Shown: one piece after another, positions 1 to 9,382 of the stretch
Layout of the letters: every line of letters starts with the position of its first letter
Position numbering within the stretch: position 1 is the stretch's first letter
From: an uncultured Clostridium sp.
Lineage (GTDB): Bacteria > Bacillota_A > Clostridia > TANB77 > CAG-508
Direction of reading: 5' to 3'
DNA length: 18,708 bases
NCBI GenBank assembly: GCA_951800935.1
Contig: CATOLW010000004.1
Location: 1 to 18,708, forward strand
Notes under the pieces: model-generated
Told to the model about the DNA's origin: nothing
The model's database searches: none
What the model saw: only the letters and a program-made list of their open reading frames with translations
Program-made: the position numbers and the translations under genes

Positions 1-3000
1 CTACTCTTATTGTTACACCACGCAGTTTATGGATATAATTTTCAAGTAATAAATAAATATTGGGGAATAGAAATGGCAGGTCCAAATGCACAAGATGTAC
101 AAGCACATAGGATATTTGAAACAAGTTCAACTACAACTGAACCAATAAGTACAACTCATCGTATAGAATGGACAGACTTCAGAGGTATGTTAGACATCGT
201 GAAACATGATGCAGACAATTCTAATATCAAACTAAGTGGTGTAACAATAAGAGTAGAAGGAACAGGAAATAATAACTATGATAGAATATTTATAACAGAT
301 AACAATGGAAGAATCCACATTGAAAATTTAAAAGTAGGAACTTACAAAATAACAGAAATAAGTAATCCTCACTATGGATATCAAGTAATGGAAAGTGACA
401 ATGTGAAAGTAGTAAAAGGAACACAAAGAGAATATAGTCTGGCTAATGCGAAATATACAGGAAATCTAACCATACAAAAGAAAGATACCAGTAATAATAC
501 AGTTTTAAATGGGGTTACATTTAAAATAGCAAATCAAGATGGAAAATATTTAATTGCAGTTGATTCAAATAACCAGGAACAAAAAACAGTAACAGGAAAA
601 ATTTATTTGAGTAATTTTAAAGTAACCAATGATGATAATCAAGCAACAGAATTTATAACAGATAATAATGGAAAAATAGAAATTGTAAACTTATTAACAG
701 GAAATTATCAAGTAAAAGAAATATCTGTAGGGGATCATTATGGATATGAGGTAGATGATGAGTACATTTCATGGGAAGCAAATGGGACAAAATTAGGAAA
801 AGGAAGATTAGCTACTGTAACAGTAACAAGACAAAAATCATATCAAACGAGACCAGATAAAGATCCAAGTATAATAGAAGACAAACTAAAAACAATCAAG
901 GACGGAATTTATGAAATAGAAACAGGAATCAATAGCAACAAAACAATCAGTTTACATAATTCAGATCCATACAATGGTGTTACCATTCAAAGTAGTCAAA
1001 AAAACAATTCAATAGGGCAAAGATTTTTTGTTAAATATTTAGGAAATGGGGACTATCATATTATTTCAATAGCAAGTAACAAATATGTAACCCTAAATGG
1101 TAGTAACATACAAGCTTATGTTGCAAGTAATGAAAATACACAAAAGTGGAAAATTCAAAGTGCAGAAAATGGATATTATAAAATCGTATCAAAACAAAAT
1201 GGTCAATGCTTAGAAGTTGTAAATAATCAATTACAAGCAAAAAATACAAAAAATAGTAATAGTCAAAAATTTAAATTTAAAGAATGGGCTACTACCCTAA
1301 GTGCAAATGAAGATATACTAACAGTTAAAAACGAAAGGAAATATATAAAACTATCAGGCTATGTATGGGAAAACTTACCTTGGGAAGAAGGAAAAGAACA
1401 AGAGACTAACGAGTTATATAATGATGGACAATTTGGCGGAAATGAAAAAGACGTAAATGACAAATTATTAGAAGGAATCAAGGTAGAACTAAAAGATATG
1501 AATGGAAATATTATAGATAGCAAAATAACAGGCAAAAAAGGTAATTACCAATTTGTTGATGTACTAATTAATCAATTACCAAACTATTATATTGAATTTC
1601 AATACAATGGAATGTGCTATCAAAATGTAGAAGCAATAACAAACAAACCAAATGGAAACAAAGCGACAGAAGGAAAAAACAGAACAGATTTTAACAATGC
1701 CTATAAAGTAATAAGTCAAGGAAAATCCAACCAATATAACTTAACCTATAAAGAAGAAGACTATAAAAGTGAAATTTCTTATCGAGCAGACAAAGATGAA
1801 TCTAAATATAATTATGGATATATTGAGAATGCAAAAAGCAAATTCCCAGTTAATGGAGTGGATGAGCAATATATTATTCGAGCAAACATAAGAAACGCTT
1901 ACCAGGGAAACTTAGATAAAATAAAATCACCAGAAGAAATTAGAAAAAACGGAATCGAAGAAGTAAAAGATATAAACTTAGGAATCCAAAAAAGAGGACA
2001 ACCAGATTTAACACTAGTAAAAGATATTCACAGTACCAAAGTAACTATTAATAATGCTGAACATCTATATAAATATGCAGACCGATTTAATGAAAATCTA
2101 TATGGAGAAAATGGAACAGAAGGAGAAAGTGGTTATAACATGACACCACAAGTAAGATTTGCTAGCAAATATGGAAGTATGTCTTATACAAGAGCTTTAT
2201 ATCCATCAGACGTATACTACAAAGATACTGAAAACAACAATGATAATGAATTAAGAGTAAGAGTAACCTATCAAATAGGAATAAAAAATAAAACAGACTT
2301 AACAACTGTTATTAATGAAATTGATGACTATTATGATGACAAATATGAAATTGATAAAGAAAAAATAACTATTGGAAAAGAAGTAGATAATACTGGTGAA
2401 ATTGTAGAGAACAGTAAAATAGCTTTTGATATCCAAAAACAATCAGGTTATGATTTGTATTACAAAATAAAGATCAAAAATATTAATATGCAATTAGGAA
2501 ATACAGAAGAAAGCTCCATTTATGTACAGCTAGAAGTAAAACAAAATAAAATACAAGAAATTGTAGAAAAGAATCAAAAAGAAGAAGAAGAGGTAAAATT
2601 AGATAATATTGCTGAAATTGCATCTTATTCTGTAAAAGATAAAAATGGAAATAGCTATGCAGGAATTGACGAAAACTCACAACCAGGAAACCTAAACTTA
2701 AACGATACGAAAACTTATGAAGATGACACAGACAAAGCACCAGGACTAAAACTAGTACTACAAGAAGAAAGAAAAACAGATGGAATCGTATATATAGATC
2801 AACCACTAGAAACAAACGGATTTAACAAAACAGATTTAAATAGTGGAAAAATTCGTCAAGGAGATGGAACTTATAACCAAGACAAAGAAAAAGGAATAGC
2901 AGGAGTAACCGTACAATTAATTAACATGAAAACAGGAGAAGTAGCAGATATCTATGATGAAGCAAAGAAAGAATGGAAAAAAGCACAAACAGAAACAAAA

Positions 3001-4306
3001 GAGGATGGATCTTTTAGCTTTGAAGGATTTATACCAGAACAATATCAGATCTCTTACATATGGGGAGGACAAACTTATTTAGATGAAGCAGGAGAAGAAC
3101 AAAAGATAAGAGTGCAAGATTACAAAGGAACTATATACAAAGACAAAGAGAGACAAAAAAACTTAGAATGGTATAAAATGTTAGAACCAAGATATTCTGA
3201 TGCAATGGATAGTTATGACATAAGACAAGAAATTGATAAACAATCAACGAATATAATTAATAGCAACAAACAAACCATTTATCATTATGAAGGGGAAATA
3301 GAATTAGAAAATGGAACAAAAGAAAATATTATTACCCAAATGGCTTCTAACACACCAACTTTTAGGGTAAACATAGAATATGGAACAGAACCAACAGATG
3401 GGAAACAAAAGCATGTAAATTACTTGAAAAACATAGACTTTGGAATTATAGAAAGAGCAAAACAAGCATTATCTTTAGAAAAGAAAATAAAAGAAGCTAA
3501 AGTAATATTACCAACTGGTAATGTATTAGTAGATGCTAAAATAACAAAAGAGGGACAATTAGAAGATATCATAAAATTTGCTGTTTATATTCCAAAATCG
3601 CAGGCTGCTAATGGACAATTAAAAATAGAAGTAGATAACGAAATCTTACAAAGCTCAAGATTAGAAATTGAATATCACTTCAAAGTAAATAATATCAGTG
3701 AATTAGACTACCAAAATAAAGACTATTATTTATATGGAGAAGGATATGGACAAAATAATGCACAACTGGTTAAATTAGATGCAAGAACCATTATTGATTA
3801 TTTAGACAATAATACATCTAATAATGCAACAGAAGAAAAAGATGGATGGCATACTTATACAAATAAAGAAAAGATAGACTTAATAGAGACAAATGGATTA
3901 TTAGCAAAAGAATTAAAAGAAACTGTCAATGCAACTAACACCATTATGCATACAGAAAATCTATCTGCAGACTTACAACCAATTGGTAAAACACGGAGCA
4001 GAAACAAGCATAAAAATATACAAAATGTTGCCAAGTGTTTTACAAGAAGAAGACACAAACATAGGAAATGATGCAGAAATTATCAAAGTAATCAAATCAG
4101 GAGGATCTACTTTAACAACCATACCTGGAAATTATATTCCAAGTGAAGGAGTAAAAGAGCCAGATGAGGCAAAAGCAGAAAATATATTCATTGTACCACC
4201 AACAGGACGAACTACTAATTACATAGCTTACATTATACTTACAATTAGCTCATTAGGAATTCTAGTTTCAGGAATAATATTAATCAAAAAAATAGTATTA
4301 AAATAA
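1..4306 (+). CDS. Giant anchored adhesin: Cna-B, ricin-lectin and SdrD-like modules; 5'-partial, +1 frameshift
   Basis: The frame is open to the first base, so the true start and signal peptide lie upstream; TTG at 10 is only the first possible start codon here. Counting codon 1 at base 1, two Cna-B/SpaA-like domains span about residues 62-130 and 154-250, each with a Lys strand (DIVKHD, TIQKKD) and a Glu strand (YKITEIS, YQVKEIS) as in isopeptide-forming domains. A ricin-type beta-trefoil lectin follows at about 297-430, with QxW-like motifs QRF, QKW and QKF. From YIKLSGYVWE (about 448) onward it is paralogous to the protein at 9383-13853. Frame 1 continues to TGA at 4069, but that tail is basic and non-conserved. 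Shifting +1 at CGG 3994 gives a tail ending in VPPTG, a hydrophobic helix and KKIVLK, a sortase-type signal, with stop TAA at 4304. The shifted product has 1,434 residues in view. Likely role: cell-surface adhesion. Glycan binding by the lectin domain is inferred from family. Confidence 0.85.
3991..3997 (+). other. Putative +1 frameshift site ACA CGG A (adhesin 1)
   Basis: The zero frame reads GGT AAA ACA CGG AGC. Skipping one base gives ACA then GGA GCA GAA ACA (T-G-A-E-T). The +1 frame then runs without a stop to a typical anchor tail ending at 4306, whereas the zero frame gives a short basic tail ending at 4071. The downstream +1 sequence contains TIPGNY, which also occurs in the paralogue at 9383-13853, so the shifted reading is the ancestral one. 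CGG is the only in-frame CGG in this gene. No Shine-Dalgarno-like stretch lies just upstream, and the ACA-decoding tRNA cannot re-pair well with CAC. That argues for out-of-frame pairing of GGA or four-base decoding rather than simple P-site slippage. Confidence 0.7.
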
Positions 4307-4311
4307 TTTAG

Positions 4312-4343
4312 AAAAGAACACATCTAAAAAGGTGTGTTCTTTT
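4312..4343 (+). terminator. Rho-independent terminator after adhesin 1
   Basis: The arms 4312-4322 (AAAAGAACACA) and 4333-4343 (TGTGTTCTTTT) are perfectly complementary over 11 bp. Two inner pairs (C-G, T-G) shorten the loop further. The 3' arm ends in a T run, and the hairpin begins 5 bases after the TAA that is reached only in the shifted frame. It separates this gene from the operon at 4573. Confidence 0.85.
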
Positions 4344-4374
4344 AAAACTTACGCAAATAAAGGATTTCGAGGAA

Positions 4375-4415
4375 TTACGAAAAAAGTGATTACAAATGTT
4401 ATAAAATTGTAATCA
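4375..4415 (+). promoter_or_regulatory. Possible extended -10 promoter inside an inverted repeat
   Basis: TGATTACAA (4387-4395) and TTGTAATCA (4407-4415) form a perfect 9-bp inverted repeat with an 11-base spacer. The spacer holds TGTTATAAA (4397-4405), which matches an extended -10 element (TGn TATAAA). A weak -35 candidate, TTACGA, lies at 4375-4380 with a long 19-base gap. If the promoter is real, a regulator binding the repeat would sit directly over the -10. No T run follows on the + strand, so it is not a terminator for the upstream gene. This is the best promoter candidate for the operon at 4573-13853, but it is unproven. Confidence 0.35.
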
Positions 4416-4429
4416 AAACTTAACAATAA

Positions 4430-4505
4430 AAGCTAAAAAAGAGGAAACTTGTTTCCGTAAAAGCTTAGAGGCTACTAAAAGAAAAGGGAAAAAACTACCA
4501 TTGAT
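4430..4505 (+). promoter_or_regulatory. Structured 5' leader of the surface-protein operon, class unknown
   Basis: A hairpin GGAAAC/GTTTCC (4443-4448, 4451-4456) is enclosed by a second helix AAGCT/AGCTT (4430-4434, 4462-4466) with A-rich internal loops. It is followed by GAGGCTACT and a purine-rich run, about 70-100 bases ahead of the start codon. The order GGnAAAC, hairpin, CGTAAAAGC, GAGGCTA faintly recalls the core of the c-di-GMP-I (GEMM) riboswitch, which controls some clostridial adhesin genes. The GNRA loop and the conserved downstream GCCAGGTTGCC segment are not seen, so I do not assign a class. No second terminator-like hairpin is evident before the ribosome site. Confidence 0.2.
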
Positions 4506-4572
4506 TTTCAAAACAAAACACAGTACCATATAGAGTAAGGAGAAATACCGCTACAAAATTTGGAGGGAATTT

Positions 4573-7500
4573 ATGAAAAAGAAATTAGGAAAAATAATTT
4601 TAGTATCTATTTTGATTGCAACATTATCTATGTTTGACTTTATTGTATTAGGTCAAAATATTGCAATTGCTATGGAAGAACAAAGAAATATTAGTACAAA
4701 CATAAAAAATGTTGAATTCGATAGCTATTTAAATAATGAAGAAGCAACCATTTCGTCTGAGCGATTTCTAAATCTAGAAATCAATGTCAAGGAAAAGGGT
4801 ATATTAAGTGAGGGAAAAATAAAAATAGAAAATGCAAACTTTACTTTGCAAAAAGACAAAGTTCAAAATACCTACATTAAAAATATCAACTTAGAAACAA
4901 ATGAAATAGAATTAAATACCATTGTTTATGGGAATCATGTAAAGCTTGAAATTCCAATCCAATTTAATAAAAAAGAAAATTTGGAAGCGGATTATTTCCA
5001 AAAAGAAACGACTATTAGTTTAGAGGGAAAATATAAAAATGAAACAGAACAAAAGATAGACACGAAAAGAAATCTAAAAGTAAATTGGACAGAAAATACA
5101 GATATTATATTGAATCAAGAAATCAAAAAGTACAGAGTAATTCCCGAAATAGGAGTTTTATTACAACAAGAAATAACAACAGAAGTAGTAAATAATGCAT
5201 TACCAAGAGAAAACGAAACTTTATCTATACAAGTACCTATTTTAGAGCAACAACCAAAAGAAATTTATGTAATAGAAAACGGAATCCGTTTATCAGAAGA
5301 ACAAGTAGAATACATGCCAGATGCCAATGTAGTACAAATTAGAAATACCAATAATCTAATTTGGGGAAAAGCAAAAAACAATTATCAAGTAATCTACCTT
5401 TATGACCAAGAAATAGAAGCTAATAATCGAATTATAGAGATAAATGCAACGAGTCATACCAAATTATTTACTAAAGAAGAAATCCAAAAAACAGAAACAA
5501 AATCAGTTGAAATTAGCCCAATAGGAAATATTGTATCACTTCAAAAAAATGCAACAAATGAATTATACAAAGGTTACCTTTATGCAAAAGCAGAACAAGA
5601 GACTATTTATACAGAAAATAACACCATACAAATTTCTAGCCAAGAAGTAACTGATCAAATAGAAATCACAAAAGAAAGCGAAGAATTTTCAGATGATACT
5701 AATGTATATTCTGTAAAAGACCAAACAATCTATAAAAGTACAAAAGTGAAAAAAGAAGAATTTGATAGAATATTAGGAGAAGATGGACAAATTACAATAA
5801 CGGATGAAGCCAATAATGTATTATCACAAATTACAAAAGAAACAGTAGCATATGAAGGTGGTAATATTATCATAAATTATGAAACAGAAATAAATGCTCC
5901 TAAAATCACAATATCAAAACCAGTAATAGAAGGAGAAATTACAATTTCGCATACGAAAGCTATAAAAGGAGAACAAGTTTATAATAAAGAACAATTAAAA
6001 ACATTTACAAAATTGATTACGAAAACGAGAGCAAATGAAGAAATAGCAGAGGCACAAATTACATTAAAAGATACGAAAACAGAAGCTAAGCTAGAAATTA
6101 ATAATACCAATTTATCAACTTTACAAACAAATGAGAATGTACAGTTTTTAGTAACACTAAAAAGTGATTCCATAGAATATGACCTATACAAAAATCCAAT
6201 GGTAAAAATAGTTTTACCAGCTGAATTATTGATACAAGTAAAAAATATAACGCAATTAAATGCACAAGATGAAATAAACATTGTAAATCCAATTCTTTAT
6301 GAAGGGGAAAACAAACAAAAAATAATTGAAATGCAGTTACAAGGAGAACAAACTCATTTTGAAAATGCTATTAATGAGGGAATTCAAATTTCTATTACAG
6401 CAGATATTAGTATGGAAAAAACAGTACCAAGTAAAGATACAGAAATTACGATGTTATATACCAATGAAAATAGACCAGGAGAAGAATTTAGCAAAGTAGT
6501 ACCAATTAAATTAAACTCTAAATATGGTGTGTTAATGGTAAATACTATAGCTAACTATAACAACGAAGGAGATAAAATAGAAAATATAGATGATAAAGTA
6601 AAAGAAGCAAAGCTAGATATAGGGGGAGAAGCAAAAACAGCAACACAAGATATTACGATTATCAATAACTATGAAAATGAAATAACAGATGTAGCAATCT
6701 TAGGAAAAATACCTACTATTGGAACAGAAGAAATAAATGGAGAAGAATTAAGAGCAACTTTTGAAATGAAACTAACAGAAGAAATTAAAGCAGAAAAAGC
6801 ACAAATTTACTATTCTGAAAATCCAAATGAGGAAAAAAATAGTCAAAATTGGACACAAACACCAGAAGATTTTACAAAAATAAAATCATTTAAATTAGCA
6901 TTACAAGACAATACCCTACAACCATCAGAAGGACTTAAACTTTCTTATCCATTAGTTATCGAAGAAAATCTAGAAGAAAATGAAGAAAGCTATACTAATT
7001 TAGAAGTAACTTATATTTATTTAGGAGATAGTATAGAAACTAATTCGACCTTTAGTTTTAAGACGAATAAGAAAACCAAAGAAGATATAGGTGTAAAAAC
7101 TAAAACAGAAAAGTTAACAATGGAAGTACAAGGAATAACAGGAGGAGAAATTTTAACAGAAGGACAAGAAGTCTATGAAGGACAAGGAATTACTTATGAA
7201 ATGAAAATAACAAATCATTCACAAGAGACGCTAAATCATATAAAAATAAAGGCAACTAACACAAATGCTATTTATTATAATGAAATACCAGGACATTATC
7301 AATCAGGAGATGGAGAGGTAGATGAGCCTACCACTAGAATAGAAGAAGATCCAGAATTAGCAGCAAAAGAAATAATAATAGAAGAAATGAAAGCAGGGGA
7401 AACAAAAGAATTTAGATACCAAATTTCAGTAAAAGAAGTAACAAAAGATGACCAAACTACAACAGGAACGATTGAAATAACAGGAGATAATCTAGAGCAA

Positions 7501-9366
7501 ACAACCATAACAACACCAACTTGTTTTATAAAGCAAGCAGAGTTAAAAGTAAAACTAGAAAGCTTTTATCAAGAAGAAATTGATATACTAACAAAACAAA
7601 CCTATCCCATTGTATTTCATGTTCAAAATATAAGTAAAGTAACCGTTAAGGACACGATACTAGAATTAGAAGTACCAGAAGAATTAAATTTTTCAACAGA
7701 AGGAATTTTTATCGACGTAGATAGTAAGTATGAATTTGTTGAATATAAAGATAAAGTACTTCGATTAAAAATTGATTCTATAGAAGCAAATGAAACAATT
7801 AAAATACAAGTAGGCCTTATAGCAAAGAGTCTACCATATGACCAACTAAAAGTAGATACTAGTTTATATTTTAAAGCAATAACACAAAATAAAGCATATA
7901 TATCTAATTACATTTATAGAACCATTTATCAATCAGAAACTCTTATTAAAGCACAACAAACAGCTAATATTCAAAAAGATACCATAAAAGACAAAGATGA
8001 TTTAACATTTACTTTTGAAATAGAAAATCAAGGAAATATTGAAAAGAGTTTATATTTTTCAGATGAAGTACCAACAGGATTAGTTGTACAAGAAGCTTAT
8101 CTTTTAGATGGAGAAACAAGAACGGACTTATTAATGGCAGCAAATAGTGTTAGTGCAAGAATTGAGATGCAAGCAAATCAAAAAATCGTGATAAAAATCC
8201 ATACAATTGTGGATACAGAAATTATCTATCAAAATACGGTTACAAATTATGCAGAAATTATAGGTAGTACAATTAATGTTAAAACCAATGAAATTACATA
8301 TAAAGTAGAAGGAAAAGAACAACTTAAACCAGAAGATCCAACAGAACAAAACAAACAATCTATTTCTGGATTAGTTTGGGTAGATGAAAATCAAAATGGA
8401 TTAAAGGACATAGCAGAGCCACGATTGAATAATATACCAGTTTTATTACTAGAAGAAAGCACAGGAGAAGTAAAAGAAACGACAATAACCAATCAAAGTG
8501 GAATGTATGAATTTACCAATTTATCAAAAGGAAATTATTTAGTTGTATTTCAATATGATGCTACTCGATATAGTGTGACAGAATATCAAAAAGAGGGAAT
8601 CAATCAAGATGGAAACTCAGATGTAATTACAAAAACAATAAATTTAAATAATCAATCGATACAAGTAGCAATAACTAAAACATTAACAATTCAAGAAACG
8701 AATTTAGTAAATATTGATGCAGGACTTGTTAAGAAAGAAGAATTTGATTTAAGATTAGATAAATATATTGATAAAATTATTATTCAAAATAATAAAGGAA
8801 CCACGGTAAAGCAATATGGGAAAGAAAAACTTGCTAAGGTGGAATTAGATAGTAAAACAATACAAAATAGCATGATTATTATAGAATATAAGATAGAAGT
8901 AACCAATGAAGGAAAAATAAGCGGATATGCTAATGATATTGTAGACTATAAACCAGAAGATTTGTTGTTTAATTCAGAAATGAATAAAAACTGGTATCAA
9001 TCTACAAATGGTGAATTACATTCAAATGAATTATCCAATCAGATTATTGAACCAACAGAAAGTAAAACAGTGACTTTAACTTTAATTAAGAAAATGACTT
9101 CTAACAATACAGGCACTATTATTAATATGGCAGAAATTGCTAAAGCAAGCAATAGTATAGCATTGCAAGATATTGATTCAACACCAGGAAATAAAGTACA
9201 AGGAGAAGATGATATAAGCACAGCAGAAATAATTGTTTCAATTCGAACAGGAGGAATTATGATGTACTTTAGCTTAGTATTTATGATAATAGTAATGATT
9301 GGAGGAGGAGCTTACTTAATAATTAAAAAGATAGTAAGAACAAAAGAATTTGAAGAAAAATTTTAG
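4573..9366 (+). CDS. Large secreted, membrane-anchored surface protein with DUF11-like repeats and one SdrD B-like domain
   Basis: ATG 4573 is preceded by GGAGGG (4562-4567) at 5-base spacing. The 1,597-residue product has a basic N-terminus and hydrophobic segment with possible cleavage after AIA (residue 33). The long body is beta-rich, of the DUF11 type, for example around residues 866 (YEGQGITYEMKITN) and 1130. A clear SdrD B-like domain begins at about 1264 (ISGLVWVDENQNGLKD, with acidic calcium-binding-type positions). The next module (IDAGL ... IEYKIEVTN ... DIDSTPGN ... EDD) is shared in outline with both flanking adhesins. The C-terminus has SIRTGG, then a hydrophobic helix at about 1565-1590 and a basic tail. 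RTG could be a degenerate sorting motif, or the protein may simply be membrane-held. No frame break and no in-frame CGG. It is cotranscribed with the next gene (16-base gap). Exact ligand unknown. Confidence 0.88.
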   Translation: MKKKLGKIILVSILIATLSMFDFIVLGQNIAIAMEEQRNISTNIKNVEFDSYLNNEEATISSERFLNLEINVKEKGILSEGKIKIENANFTLQKDKVQNTYIKNINLETNEIELNTIVYGNHVKLEIPIQFNKKENLEADYFQKETTISLEGKYKNETEQKIDTKRNLKVNWTENTDIILNQEIKKYRVIPEIGVLLQQEITTEVVNNALPRENETLSIQVPILEQQPKEIYVIENGIRLSEEQVEYMPDANVVQIRNTNNLIWGKAKNNYQVIYLYDQEIEANNRIIEINATSHTKLFTKEEIQKTETKSVEISPIGNIVSLQKNATNELYKGYLYAKAEQETIYTENNTIQISSQEVTDQIEITKESEEFSDDTNVYSVKDQTIYKSTKVKKEEFDRILGEDGQITITDEANNVLSQITKETVAYEGGNIIINYETEINAPKITISKPVIEGEITISHTKAIKGEQVYNKEQLKTFTKLITKTRANEEIAEAQITLKDTKTEAKLEINNTNLSTLQTNENVQFLVTLKSDSIEYDLYKNPMVKIVLPAELLIQVKNITQLNAQDEINIVNPILYEGENKQKIIEMQLQGEQTHFENAINEGIQISITADISMEKTVPSKDTEITMLYTNENRPGEEFSKVVPIKLNSKYGVLMVNTIANYNNEGDKIENIDDKVKEAKLDIGGEAKTATQDITIINNYENEITDVAILGKIPTIGTEEINGEELRATFEMKLTEEIKAEKAQIYYSENPNEEKNSQNWTQTPEDFTKIKSFKLALQDNTLQPSEGLKLSYPLVIEENLEENEESYTNLEVTYIYLGDSIETNSTFSFKTNKKTKEDIGVKTKTEKLTMEVQGITGGEILTEGQEVYEGQGITYEMKITNHSQETLNHIKIKATNTNAIYYNEIPGHYQSGDGEVDEPTTRIEEDPELAAKEIIIEEMKAGETKEFRYQISVKEVTKDDQTTTGTIEITGDNLEQTTITTPTCFIKQAELKVKLESFYQEEIDILTKQTYPIVFHVQNISKVTVKDTILELEVPEELNFSTEGIFIDVDSKYEFVEYKDKVLRLKIDSIEANETIKIQVGLIAKSLPYDQLKVDTSLYFKAITQNKAYISNYIYRTIYQSETLIKAQQTANIQKDTIKDKDDLTFTFEIENQGNIEKSLYFSDEVPTGLVVQEAYLLDGETRTDLLMAANSVSARIEMQANQKIVIKIHTIVDTEIIYQNTVTNYAEIIGSTINVKTNEITYKVEGKEQLKPEDPTEQNKQSISGLVWVDENQNGLKDIAEPRLNNIPVLLLEESTGEVKETTITNQSGMYEFTNLSKGNYLVVFQYDATRYSVTEYQKEGINQDGNSDVITKTINLNNQSIQVAITKTLTIQETNLVNIDAGLVKKEEFDLRLDKYIDKIIIQNNKGTTVKQYGKEKLAKVELDSKTIQNSMIIIEYKIEVTNEGKISGYANDIVDYKPEDLLFNSEMNKNWYQSTNGELHSNELSNQIIEPTESKTVTLTLIKKMTSNNTGTIINMAEIAKASNSIALQDIDSTPGNKVQGEDDISTAEIIVSIRTGGIMMYFSLVFMIIVMIGGGAYLIIKKIVRTKEFEEKF

Positions 9367-9370
9367 AGGA

Positions 9371-9378
9371 AAGGAGGA
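9371..9378 (+). promoter_or_regulatory. Ribosome binding site deciding the start of adhesin 3
   Basis: AAGGAGGA lies just upstream of ATG 9383. It fixes this start in preference to the in-frame ATG at 9350, which lies inside the upstream gene and lacks such a site. The chosen start also puts the signal peptide at the very N-terminus. Confidence 0.85.
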
Positions 9379-9382
9379 AACC

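Noticed and set aside
3929..4306. Separate 125-residue gene beginning at ATG 3929
   Set aside because: No ribosome site precedes it and its first 20 or so residues are an out-of-frame reading of adhesin 1. Only the part after 3995 matches the paralogue's tail, so it is the shifted end of adhesin 1.
4535..4572. T-box-like ACCGC before the operon
   Set aside because: Only the ACCGC core matches; the T-box stem, antiterminator and terminator are absent and the gene is not an aminoacyl-tRNA synthetase or amino-acid gene.
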